DNA of 64,000 nt, taken from NCBI GenBank assembly GCA_964035575.1, contig OZ037921.1, positions 826,501 through 890,500 on the forward strand, in the 5' to 3' direction. Source of the stretch: Rhynchopus sp. YZ270_cl-10. Its lineage: Eukaryota > Euglenozoa > Diplonemea > Diplonemida > Diplonemidae. The translations under genes were made by a program, and so were the position numbers. A model generated the notes under the pieces. The model did not search any database, was not told where the DNA came from, and was given only the letters and a program-made list of their open reading frames with translations. How positions within the stretch are numbered: the first letter of the stretch is position 1; each line of letters opens with the position of its first letter. Positions 1 through 10,093 of this stretch are shown one piece after another.

Positions 1-694
1 TTTGGAGCGTGTCCACACCTTTATGGAAAAATTTAAAAAAAAGAAGAAAAAAAATCTTTTAAGTACAATAGCCTTCGGGCGACATTGAGTACAGATCCTG
101 CACATAGCAGGTGATTGTTGACACAATAAAAAACGTCCTCCGTCCGGAGTGCCCTTGTTTTTCAATGTTTTTTTTTACTCCTTACGGACGGCAAGCCATG
201 TGAGTGGCTCGCGGCGTCCGTAAGGGATTTCAAATACAAATGTAATAAATTACATTGGGAGAGATGGTTCAAACAGGAGAGAGTGCGGATAAAACAACAA
301 CAGTAAAAAAAAAAAGTTTAAAAAAAGTTTTCAAAAAGTAAATAAAAAAGCAACACCAACAACAACAAACAAACATAGTAATTGTCAATATGACAAGAAA
401 AAAAGGGGGAAAAAAAATCCCCCAACGATGAGCTCATTAAAAAAGAGCAACAAATATGAATTGAGAGGAGTGGGTATGGGTAACAAGAGGAGGGTTTTCA
501 AAGACAACATTGCAAAACAAAGAAAAGCAGAAGAAAAAAAAGTATCGTAAAAAAAAAAAAAATTGTACAGAGCACTTTCAGATGTTCTGTACAGAAATAC
601 AGCGGAAACTAATTTAAAAAAAAACAAAATAGCTGTTCCACAAATACTAAAGGGTTGCCATATCTTTTTCCCCCCTCACCAAATCGTCTTCCTT
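1..694. other. AT-rich intergenic DNA with a repeat module and a hairpin
   Basis: No gene is seen. Positions 71-130 carry a dispersed module (CTTCGGGCGACATTGAGTAC at its start, GTGATTGTTGACACAATAAA at its end) that recurs near 15775, 26722, 34494 and 34573. Positions 180-225 form a hairpin with arms CCTTACGGACG / CGTCCGTAAGG. The rest is A-rich simple sequence with A runs near 303-345 and 530-560. Confidence 0.6.
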
Positions 695-881
695 CACGAC
701 GGGATCCAGTGACAAGTGACAAGTGAAAATGACAAGTGAAAAAGATGACAAGTGAATGCCAAGTGATTTGCCTACAGCCCAGTGGAAAGTCACTTGCCAT
801 GACGAGTGACTTATTTGTCATATTCATGACAAGTGAAATGATATGTGTTTCACTTGCCACTTGCCACTGGGTCCCATCGTG
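695..881. mobile_element. MITE-like TIR element, CACGACGG family, copy 1
   Basis: The left end CACGACGGGATCCAGTG and the right end CACTGGGTCCCATCGTG are inverted copies with two mismatches. The element is flanked on both sides by TT, a likely 2-bp target-site duplication. The interior is packed with ACAAGTGA / TCACTTGT words in both orientations, so the strand would fold back on itself. It has no coding capacity. The same ends recur at 46413-46581 flanked by TA, and a relative with CACGGCGG ends lies at 56066-56217 flanked by TT. It sits about 170 bases upstream of cyclase 1. Confidence 0.75.
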
Positions 882-1027
882 TTCACTCATATCGTCCCCT
901 CTCCCTCCCTCCCACAGATATTTCTCATCAACACAACACCTCAGTTTCTCCCCCTTCCCCACTCATTTCTTTGGGGGAGGTCCCTCTCTCTCCCCCCTTC
1001 CCCATCTCTCCTTCTTTCTTTTCCTCC

Positions 1028-1051
1028 GACATTTTTTTTTTTCTCTTTTAG
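1028..1051 (+). promoter_or_regulatory. Likely spliced-leader acceptor of cyclase 1
   Basis: A run of about 20 pyrimidines ends TTTTAG at 1051 and the ATG follows with no gap. The preceding 120 bases (905-1045) are also strongly pyrimidine-rich. In Euglenozoa such a tract plus AG directs spliced-leader addition, so the native 5' UTR would be essentially zero. A cis intron from an upstream non-coding exon would look the same in the DNA. Confidence 0.5.
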
Positions 1052-4000
1052 ATGGCTACCGAAAAGAATGTGGACATGATGGATGATATGTCTGTGAGCT
1101 TGGAGCTGCCAGAGGTTTTGGCATGGGACTCTGCAGATGATGGCGTCTTATCTGATATCCCTGGATCTGCTGCAGAGAAGAGAATGGAGACGTCGCGCCA
1201 TTCAACTAAGAAATCCCGTAACTATCAACAACAGGACGACAATGCCTCGGCTGTCTCTGTGAAGGATACGATGTTGTACCACATCATGAGTATCCATGCT
1301 GTGCTTGGGTTTCTTCTGTTTTCTGCTATCGGAGTCTCTGTGCTTGCCTCTGAACTGCTTGGTTCTACAGCATGCGACAAAGCGTTGGATCATTGGCAAG
1401 GAACATCTGATCTGAGTACCTCCCTTCTGGAGAATTCTGCAACGAAGTCGTTAGATATGATCGGATCAGAGTTGTTGGGGTTTGCTGCAGTGGGGGTGAC
1501 AGAGGGGATTAGGGGGTACATCGCTTCGGGGTTCACGTCTGCGAAGGGGTTAAGGCTATTGGTGACAGAGCATTTGTCTGGGGTGGAGTTGCGGACCGAA
1601 AACTGGTGGGACACTGCGGCAAAGCATCTCTGGGCACAAGCCGCGCAGCTTGACGAAAGCTCGCCAGTGGTCGTCACCTCTCTCATTGCGCACGGCCGTG
1701 AGCTCTTCTACTACGTTGCAAGTACCCGCCCCCGTGTAAATGGAACCTCTCTCATCACCCACGTCTTCCTCGATGATTTTAACAGCTCCAACTCCGTCAT
1801 GGGCACCGCAGAACCAGGAACTGGTTTACTTTATACAGGAAATCCAGAGAAATATCCGTTCAAACGAAGTATGTGTTTCTTTTCTTTACCCTTAAAGGAC
1901 TAACTTCCACTCCATTGTGTGAGTCTCCAGTGGAAATAATATATTTTTTTTGTGTAAAAAATAGATCGGGTAGACAGCGATTAGGGGAAAGGGTGTAGGT
2001 GTTTTTCGATTGTAGGGGAGTGTTGAAACTGCGTCACCGATATGACTTCAGCATCAAAAAAAGGTTCCTGGCTTTGCGTTCAAACTGAAAGCCCGCTTTT
2101 TTTGGGGAAATTTGTGGGGTGGGGAAAAAAAAATAATGTCAATATTATACAGACTTGCCGGGAATAACGGATGGGCAGACCTCAGTGCATATTGCGTATG
2201 TGTATCTGAAGTTAGGGGAGGCGAAGTTCACTCGGATTGCGACCTTTGATGGAGGGTTAGGCTTGACGTATGTGCAGAAGCTGGTGGACCCGTCACCAAG
2301 TGCACAGGAGGGCGACTTCGTTGTGGGGATGACGTACTTTTCTTTGAAGTTTGTGGAGGTGTATTTGCACAATTTGGTGGCTGCGTTGCGCGCGCTTTCG
2401 AAGGAGAACCATATTGAGAGCAGGCCGCGTGCTTTCATTACGATTGCCTCGTCGTGGCTTGTGGCTGCCATGAAGAACAACGGAGAGTCTGAGGCCGACA
2501 TCGCTGCTGCGGACCAGTCGCACTGCTTGGTGAGTGTCAGCACTGGAAACGGGTCGTATCATGTGAACCGGAAGTCTGCGCTGACTGGGGAGATGGAGGA
2601 CGCAAACTTGCCGCTGAAGGATGTGGACGCAACGGACTATGTGATCGCCGGTGTGGCACGCGCAATTGACTCGCACTATGAGCGCTACACGACAAACTTC
2701 AGCAGGGTCAGCTTCACTCGCAACGACACACTCAATCCACATCACAATGACGAAAGCTACAACAACTACACCACCGAGGACGTACACGATGACAACTACC
2801 ACACACCCGAAACGCACTTCATGGGAGCAAAGCGGCTGAGGTTCCCTGGCCTGGACATGTGGATCGTGTTGTCCCTCGACGAGGAAACCGTACTCGGAGA
2901 GATCCCCAACGCCACGAGAGAGGTGCACACACGCATCGACCTCGAGCGCGACGACACCATGTCTGATATCGATGAAGACCGTCTCCGCAGTCGCATCATC
3001 ACCGTCGCAGTGGGGTGCGTTATAGTCTTTCTGACGGTGATGGCGTCGTTCCGTGTGATCCAACCCATCAAAGTGCTGCAGCAGCAGATGCAGCTCGTAG
3101 CAAGCATGGATCTCAACAGCCTCGACCTCGAATCAACATCAATGTTCTACGAAATCCGCAAAATGCAGTACCACTTCAGGAAGATGGTGGAACACCTGAT
3201 TGAGTACCGTGCCTACGTCCCCTCAGCTGTGCTCGAAGGCGCATCAACAGAGCAAAGAAAGATTGTGCGGCCGCCCACAGGAAAGGTGGCCCTCGTCTTC
3301 ACAGACATCCAAGGCAGCACAGCCCTCTGGAAGATGAGTGCCGGTGACATGAACGACGCAATGGAGATCCACAACGAGGTCATCCGCGACGTTTGTATTG
3401 AGTTTGAGGGTTACGAGGTGAAGACTATCGGCGACTCCTTCATGGTCTCGTTTCCATGCCCGGTGGCAGCAGTCAACTTCGGCCTGCACGTTCAAACGCG
3501 CTTTCAGAAGCGGAAGTGGCCTGCAGGGCTGAACCTGCCTGAGTCGGGGTTGGTGATCCGCATTGGTGTGAACTATGGGCCAACTATTGCGGAGCAGAAC
3601 CCTGTGACGGGGCGTGTGGACTATCGGGGGAGCACGGTGAACCTTGCTTCGCGGGTTGAGGGGAAGGCGAAGGGGGGCACTGTGTGCATCACTTCGGACA
3701 CCTATGCTGCGGTGAAGTCGTCTATGGTTACTTTGGGTGGGCCGGCCTTTTGCCACTTTGGGATCCACGAGGTGAAGGGGTTGGGCGACGGCCATGAGCT
3801 CATCCTCATGGTGCCTGAGGCGCTGAAGTGCAGACTCAACGACAGCGAAAGCGACTGCTTCCGTTGGGCCCGTGGCCCCAACAGCTACGCCGAGCCCTCG
3901 CAGTCCAGCCACCAGACACAACAGAACGGTCGCACCCCACCACAGAGCCCCTATTATAGAAGCAGTGGAGACAGCGGCACGTCTACCTCCTCTCACGAAC

Positions 4001-5651
4001 GCTCTGGGGCGAAGGGACCACGGGTCGGGAAGGCCCTCTGTGCACTGCAAGTATCGCGTGCGCATGTGACAGTGGCGGTGTGTCGGTTGGTATGTATCAT
4101 ATCCTTCAGTTTCACTCAGGGTATTCGTGTTGTTATGAACGAAAAAAAGAGACAGAAGAAGATTAGTGAGGACAACTCAAGTGGCAAAAATGTTAGTTTA
4201 GTTTGACGTCAACACACACCAACGCTAAATGCAGTTGCACACCTTTTTTCACTTTTTTGTTTCGCCCGGCTTTGAGCGCACAAACAAAACCCGTTTTTTT
4301 CCTCTTTTTCTTTTTGTTGCTGAAAACGTAGTGTGTGGAGGCCCTCTACATCATTGGGGTTTTCCGAATGAGGGTTCATCCATTATTGCAATGAAAAGCT
4401 CAGCATTCTTAGCATCTTCTTATCCCTTCTCCTCCTCCACTCCTCCCCTCCCACAGAAAGACTCCCGCGGTGATCAGCAACTCTTCGACAACTGCAACAT
4501 CATGGTGCGCTCTGCAGTCGAGGCTGCCCATGCATCAGACGGTGTTGTGGGCAACGTCACTGGCCGTACGTTGACTGTTGTGTGGAACGCAACGAAGAAG
4601 TGCCTGCGTCACAGCACGACTGCAGCAACCTTTGCGGAAGAGCTGCGGAAGCTGAAAGACTTTCTGCAGGTGGGGCTGGCGACGGGGCAGATGCTGCATG
4701 GGAATGTGGGGTCGAAGACGAACCGGTTTGCGACGACGTTTGGTATGCCTTTAGAGGCGGCAGAGGCGATGACGGACCATGCGCGTATGTTTGGTGTGTA
4801 CTGTTTGTATGCGGACTGCACGACCGAGAACCGTCTCCAACACGATGCGTCCTTGCGGACCTGCATCCGTCTCGTGGATGTGTGGAAGGACACACAGCGC
4901 CTGCGCACAGCACGCATCTACGAGGTGCACCTCACCCAGCTCGCCACAGCCATGCAGATGTGGATGGGGGCTTCAGAGGCAGAGGCCTCAAACGCACCAG
5001 ACCTGGAACACCATACCACCGTCGTCAACGCTGCTATGAACGGCGAAGCGGGTTGGTCAGAGCTCCGCCGACTTGTCGAACAGTCGCCTGAAGATAATGT
5101 CCTGCAGGTATGTTTCAAGATTACCAACCACAGATTAATTATCTCTCTTGGACTTTTCCCCCCCACCATAATATTATTGATCCAACAAAAAAGCACGAGA
5201 AAACCACTGCATTCATAGTATTAACCCTGGGTACATAATTTTAATGACGAGAAGCTTAGGTTCATTATGCAAATTTCCTCTCAACATAACGAGAAACACA
5301 GTAATTTTTCCAATTTTCTCTGTTTTTCCCCCCCTCTTTTTCCCTCTTTTGCACATACCTGCATCCAGGGGTCTAGCAACCATTTATATACCGTACCCGA
5401 CCCACTCTCCTCTCTAAAAAGAGCACAAAGCAAAAACAACAACTTTCATTCAAAATACCCTCTCTCTCTTGCAGCGTGTTCTGGAGATGGTTGATCACTC
5501 CAAGCCTACTTCGGGTGTCAGGTGTCAGGTTTCCTTCACGAAAGTGCCGTTGGGTGCAGATTTCGAAGCTGTAGCTGGCTGTGTGTCAAAGGCCATTCCG
5601 GCACAACCGAGATCAGCAAGGTCAGGGAGATCAGGGAGGTCAGGTGACTAG
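1052..5651 (+). CDS. Receptor-type adenylate cyclase 1 with a second, degenerate cyclase domain
   Basis: Likely makes cAMP from ATP on the cytosolic face of a membrane in response to an outside ligand. Exons: 1052-1868, 2153-4089, 4457-5107, 5475-5651; introns of 284, 367 and 367 bp, all GTATGT...CAG; about 1193 residues. Residues 1-79 are polar and cytosolic. A membrane segment spans ~80-100, an outer Cache-like region ~101-550, and a second membrane segment ~554-576 with a HAMP-like linker. A class III cyclase domain covers ~649-835. Its metal-binding Asp are D657 (FTDIQGST) and D700 (KTIGDSFM). K696 and D762 match the adenine-selecting pair, and N769 and R773 are the transition-state residues. 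From the end of exon 2 through exon 3 runs a second cyclase-like fold (VTVAVCRL, then GNVTGRTLTVVW, then HGNVGS) in which both metal Asp and the N/R pair are gone. The start is the first in-frame ATG after the AG. The exon structure is supported by matching splice phases and by the paralog at 28983-34454. The ligand is unknown. Confidence 0.88.
4139..4300 (+). repeat. Dispersed repeat copies inside intron 2 of cyclase 1
   Basis: The stretch at about 4163-4205 (TTAGTGAGGACAACTCAAGT onward) is repeated almost exactly at 7558-7602. The stretch at about 4263-4288 (CCGGCTTTGAGCGCACAAAC) is found inverted at 6146-6171. The reading frame of exon 2 stays open for another 117 bases into this intron, but the splice is supported by the homologous junction in cyclase 2. 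Confidence 0.65.
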
Positions 5652-7233
5652 GGGGGGAGGGGGAGGGGCGGGGCTGTCTCAGATTGAGGGTCTCCTAAAG
5701 GTCTGCACTGTGATGTGGGCAAGGGCTAGCACTGTGGTGATGAAAAGAAGAAGACTCCCTAAATCTGTTGACATGGTTTGACGCAAGAAAGTGTTCGTAA
5801 ATTTATTTCAAAAAAAAAGAAGAAAACAATAATGTATCTGGTGTGGCTGAAGGGGGGGGTGTGATTCGCACTTCTGCGTACTTTTTTTGCGTCCTTCTCC
5901 ATTCAGCCACAGCAGTATCCCAACCTGTTAAGGGTGACATTCGAGCACGGAGCCCTCGGAAGTAGGGCGATTGTCAATACAAAGGGTCTAGCAATAGAAC
6001 ACTGTTCCAACAGAATTTATCAAAAAAAAAAAAAAATGTTGCGGCAGAATATTCGGTGTGAAAATGATTGGAAGGACAATCTAAAAATAAAATAAAATGG
6101 GGCGAAGTGATTGTCGACTCAACAAAAAAAACCTTTATCCCCCCCTGTTTGTTTGTGCGCTCAAAGCCGGAGTACTCAAAGAAAACAAGCAAGCTTCTGT
6201 TTTTTTCAATCCGTTTTGTTTGCCCTGCAGCGCTGCCTCCAATCTTTTTAGAATTGACAACAAGTTGTTTTATCAAAAAGTGATGGGTGGTATTTGAGAA
6301 ATCAAGTTGTTTACTTCCCTTCCTGTTTTTTCACGATGCTTTTTTTTTTTTTTTTTTGTTGTCACTTTTCAGGGCTCTCGGAGATCACCCCCAAAACCCA
6401 AAAAGGGGGTGATTTGGGGTCAAAAAAATTTCCACACACTATGTGCAAAGGGAGGGACGTGGGAAAGAAACAGCGGTCATGGCACCCGAAAGGTTTCGGG
6501 CGAAGCCACGGTACGCAACATTTCTAAAAAATGTTGACATAAAATGGCACCGTCGTTGGTAATTATCGTCAGTTTGCATGAATTTACTTCCATATTTTGC
6601 TAAACCAAAGTTTCTGGCGAAGCCACGGTACGCAATATTTCAAAAAAATGCGCTTAAAATTGCACATTATTACAGCCAAACTATGTCAAAGGGAAGGGTG
6701 GTTGTAAGCTTGCGCCGCAGGCGCACGGTACGCTACTTTTTTCTTTCGCCATGCTGCATGCTTCCTTTTCCTTCGGCGTTTGACCAATTGAGTCGTTCTG
6801 GCTGTGACGGGTCACTTTGTTCACTGCTGTGTGAACAACGGAGCTCTAGTAGAAGACCCCCCAAAAAAAAATCCGGATTTCCCAACTTTTTTTTTTTTTT
6901 TTGGGGGGTGATTTTCCAAAAAAATCACCCCCCCCAAAATCCGTTTTTTTTTTTTTTTTTGGGGATTTTTGGGCAAAATCACCCCCCCCGAGAGCCTTGT
7001 CACTTTTTCACTCAACACCACTTCTATACAACAAACCAAATCAGTCAAACAGAAAAGTGTCGTTACATAATTATGTAACAGATTGTAGCAATGAACCCCC
7101 CCCCTCTTCCCACATCAAGTACCCCTTCGTTTCGTCGTGCACGATTGTCATTCGCCACTTATTACAATATAGTATACTCAACCGCCCCCCCCCACACCCA
7201 ACTCTATTCTTCTCACCCTTTCCTTTTTACAGC

Positions 7234-7266
<33 letters not shown>

Positions 7267-7530
7267 GTGACATCGTGCCTGAAAAATACCAGAAATTAAA
7301 TTTCTGCTTCAATTTTTTTCAAATAACCTCATCCCCCCCCTCGCTATATACGCTAGAATTGAATTTCTGCACCGCGACACACAGTTTATTTCACAGTCCG
7401 AAGAAAACAAAAGCATCCAAAATAAAGAGATTTTTTTTTTTGGTGCTTTTGTTACGCGGTGTTAATTAGAAAACTGAACATGATTATTTAGCCAACGGTA
7501 AAGTGGTCTTCACGCTTTTTTTCCCTTTGC
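5652..7530. other. Intergenic, repeat-rich; GGTGTGGC and gagagcc hairpin elements
   Basis: No gene is seen. Positions 5840-5912 are a small inverted repeat (GTGTGGCTGAA / TTCAGCCAC). Positions ~6366-7000 look like one element: ends related to AGGGCTCTCGG / CCGAGAGCC, G/C tracts that pair (GGGGTGATTT / AAATCACCCC), and repeated words such as GGCGAAGCCACGGTACGCAA at 6501 and 6613. The segment at ~6465-6525 is found inverted at 18349-18410. T runs reach more than 30 bases at 7235-7265. Confidence 0.5.
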
Positions 7531-7538
7531 TGCAGTCA

Positions 7539-7664
7539 ACGAAAAAATGACAGTAGATTAGTGAGGACAAATCAAGTGGCAAAAATGTTAGTTTAGTTTG
7601 ACGCCAAACAAAAAATAGTGGAGCACACTCTAGGGTGGCTACACTAATACAACCAAGTTTTCAA
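7539..7664 (+). repeat. Dispersed repeats: cyclase intron copy plus TAGGGTGGCTACAC module
   Basis: Positions 7539-7610 match intron 2 of cyclase 1. Directly after, 7618-7664 carry the module GAGCACACTCTAGGGTGGCT followed by ACACTAATACAACCAAGTTT. Other copies: 12047-12096, 22674-22721, 22853-22900, 33910-33952, 34250-34293, 45378-45424 and a diverged 58708-58757 on plus; 10153-10199 and 23417-23461 on minus. Most plus copies run into an A-rich tail, which would suit an RNA-copied short element. Confidence 0.7.
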
Positions 7665-7735
7665 GAAAACCATATTTGGAGTACCATATTATTTCTAAGA
7701 TGACAAAATGCAAAGAATTCCTTAAAGAATTACTT

Positions 7736-8860
7736 AGAATGGTGTGGCCCGATTTCTGGTTTTGCGTGTCTCAAGAATGGCCCAAGAATGGCCCAAAAGT
7801 GGGTTAAATCGAGGGGGGGTCCCTTTTTTAATTTGTTACCCGGTGTTTTTTTTGGGGTGGTTTTCACGCTAGGTCTGACCCGGAGGCACCTCTGCATAGT
7901 GACTGGAGGGGAAATTTGGGGTGGTCCGAACCTTTCGGTTAGGAATAATTCACAACACGGTGGCTAAAATCGGGGTTTTCTGGGAAGGGATACCCTAAGG
8001 GGGAAACCGATTGACCTTGAGTCCTCCTTGGCTTCAAGGAGCCAGACAGTTCACCTCGGGGGGGCACATGGCGTGCCCTGGCAGAATAATCGGGTTGAGC
8101 CTGTTAACTGCTGTGCCACAGTTGGTCCAGCTGGTCACTTTATTCCCGATATTCGGGAAGCCAAAAACCGTGAGGGACCGATAATGACTTTTTTCCTTTG
8201 TTAAGGCGCCCCTACGCATACCTCGAAGACGAATTTCGTATTCGCCTTATATTCGGATCCGAAAAAATGGCAGAAGATACAAGCAACCAAAAATAAGCAG
8301 AAATCCCGGTCCAAGCACTGAACAATCTCCCCACCGACCAGAACGGAAACGTCACCGCCCACACCCACTACTCCCCAAGAGAGAACCAACAATTCCCTAG
8401 CCGGCTTATTTTTTAAAAATGTTGCCAGGTGACATTAATTCTGGGACACACTGTACTGTGTATACTGTGTATACTGTGTATACTGTGTATACTGTGTATA
8501 CTGTGTATACTGTGTATACTGTGTATACTGTGTATACTGTGTATACTGTGTATACTGTGTATACTGTGTATACTGTGTATACTGTGTATACTGTGTATAC
8601 TGTGTATACTGTGTATACTGTGTATACTGTGTATACTGTGTATACTGTGTATACTGTGTATACTGTGTATACTGTGTATACTGTGTATACTGTGTATACT
8701 GTGTATACTGTGTATACTGTGTATGCTGTGTATACTGTGTATACTGTGTAAAGGGCAAAAAAATTAAAAAATACACCTAAAAAAACACGGCTCAAGAATG
8801 GCCCAAGAATGGCCCAAAAGTGGGTTAAATCGAGGGGCGGGCCACACCATAGAATCATCT
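7736..8860. mobile_element. TIR-bounded unit containing a 9-bp minisatellite
   Basis: The left edge AGAATGGTGTGGCCCGA (7736) and the right edge GGGCCACACCATAGAATC (8838) are inverted copies. Just inside each edge lies the same 43-base direct repeat starting CAAGAATGGCCCAAGAATGG (about 7771-7813 and 8792-8834). The interior has a GC-rich block at 7850-8220, a palindromic TCGTATTCGCC word near 8233 shared with 44690 and 62660, and the minisatellite at 8454-8750. No coding capacity is seen and no target-site duplication is certain. Confidence 0.5.
8454..8750. repeat. Minisatellite, 9-bp unit TATACTGTG, about 33 copies
   Basis: An uninterrupted tandem array. Only one unit near the right end differs (TATGCTGTG). 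Long open frames on both strands here encode only three-residue repeats such as VYT and are artefacts of the array. In another register the unit is CTGTGTATA, a longer form of the CTGTGTA units at 12723 and 36473. Confidence 0.97.
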
Positions 8861-10015
8861 TTACCAACCCGATATTTTTCTTTTTTTCTACAAGGATGAA
8901 CGCACGAAAGGCTTAGGTTCATCTCATACATTTTTTACTCAGACAGCATTCGCTACTGGGAAGATTAATCGGGGCAAGCCCTTACACGCCCATCCCGAAG
9001 TGCGGCCCGCCAGAGGTGTGAGTGAGAGTCACACTTGGTGGGGTTTTGGTTGCTATTCTCGTAAAGAGCCTCAGCGGTTCATCTCGTACATTTTTTGATT
9101 TTTGTAAATCAAGGTACGTGACAATAGGAAATAGAAACGACGGAAGGTGCGTGCCCGCTAGCTTGTGTTTTCTCTCTCATTATTTTTTCTCTCTCATACA
9201 ACACACACTTCAGCGGAAAAAAACACAACAAGCTTGCGGAGCGATAAACGAAAAAAGTTGTTTTTCATTGTTTTCTTTTTATTCAGAACCTGAAGTTAGT
9301 TTCTATTTTATTTATTTTATTATTAGGCATCGTACGTTGGGTCGGAGGTGCTCGCATCAATATTCCTTTTTTATTATGTGTGTCCATGAGGCATTCATCT
9401 TGTAGTTTTCCAATTTTTATACATTCTATACCGTTGGGACTGCCTTTCCCATCCCAAACCCCTTTTTTTTCGAAAATCAGGAAGGTCTCATTGGTTTTCA
9501 CACTATACTCTTCTCATTACTCACAAAACACACCAAAAAAAAAACTCAAACCAAATCCACTCATTGTGCAAATCAAACAGTTTCGTAGTGCTTTATCGTG
9601 GGGGGAGGTTCGGATACCTTTCCCCAATTTAAAAAGAGTGGCCCAGTGCACTGTGACGGCCTCACTAAGGCGACAGAACGGCCTTGGGCTCATTTTACAA
9701 TCATGGCAGTTGACACCCTTTCTGAAGAAAGTGAACACCGTTTTTTTTTGTTTAACAAAGCAGAAAATTGTTCGAAGTAGCGCTCGTAGTGTGGACTCGA
9801 TGCAACGGTAAAAAAAAACAAACAAACAAACAAACTTTAGCAAAAAAGAGGCATGGTTGCTAACCTGGGTGTAATGACGCCAGTATCCCTCAACCGTCAA
9901 CCTTTTCATGTTGAGTTTGTTCACAATGTCACAACGCCACTTTCTATGTTTTCCCCCCTAGATTACCCCTCCCGTTTTGGTTAGGGCAAATATTATGTTC
10001 ACGAAGCCGTAGTCC
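8861..10015. other. Intergenic mosaic of short modules
   Basis: No gene is supported. Module copies are seen at 8897-8925 (CACGAAAGGCTTAGGTTCAT), 9115-9145 (ACAATAGGAAATAGAAACGA) and 9326-9363 (GGCATCGTACGTTGGGTC). The pairing of the last two, in that order, recurs in reverse order near 10222 and 10320. Several open frames of 100-140 codons here are low-complexity and F/S/K-rich. Confidence 0.5.
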
Positions 10016-10093
10016 ACAAGTGAAAAGACATGAAAAATGACAAGCAAACCACTTGTCATTGACAAGTTGCTTGTCATCTATTTCACTTGTGTG
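10016..10093. repeat. Palindromic ACAAGTGA block
   Basis: An imperfect inverted repeat, with CACAAGTGAAA at the left and TTTCACTTGTG at the right. Between them lie GACAAGCAA, CTTGTC and TTGCTTGTC words in both orientations. The words match the interior of the TIR element at 695-881, but the CACGACGG ends are missing, so this may be an internal fragment of that family. Confidence 0.55.

Noticed and set aside
2293-4065. Long minus-strand frames over cyclase 1 (and the same over 29755-31560)
   Set aside because: Antisense shadows of a well-supported gene; composition-driven.
4229-4456. Upstream extension of the exon 3 frame
   Set aside because: Lies in intron 2; the homologous junction in cyclase 2 places the exon start at the AG before KDSRGD.
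8454-8750. CRISPR-like array
   Set aside because: Tandem units have no spacers, and the genome is eukaryotic. The same applies to 12723, 36473 and 42685.
8419-8867. Open frames of 110-150 codons on both strands
   Set aside because: Pure translation of the 9-bp minisatellite; only three-residue repeats.
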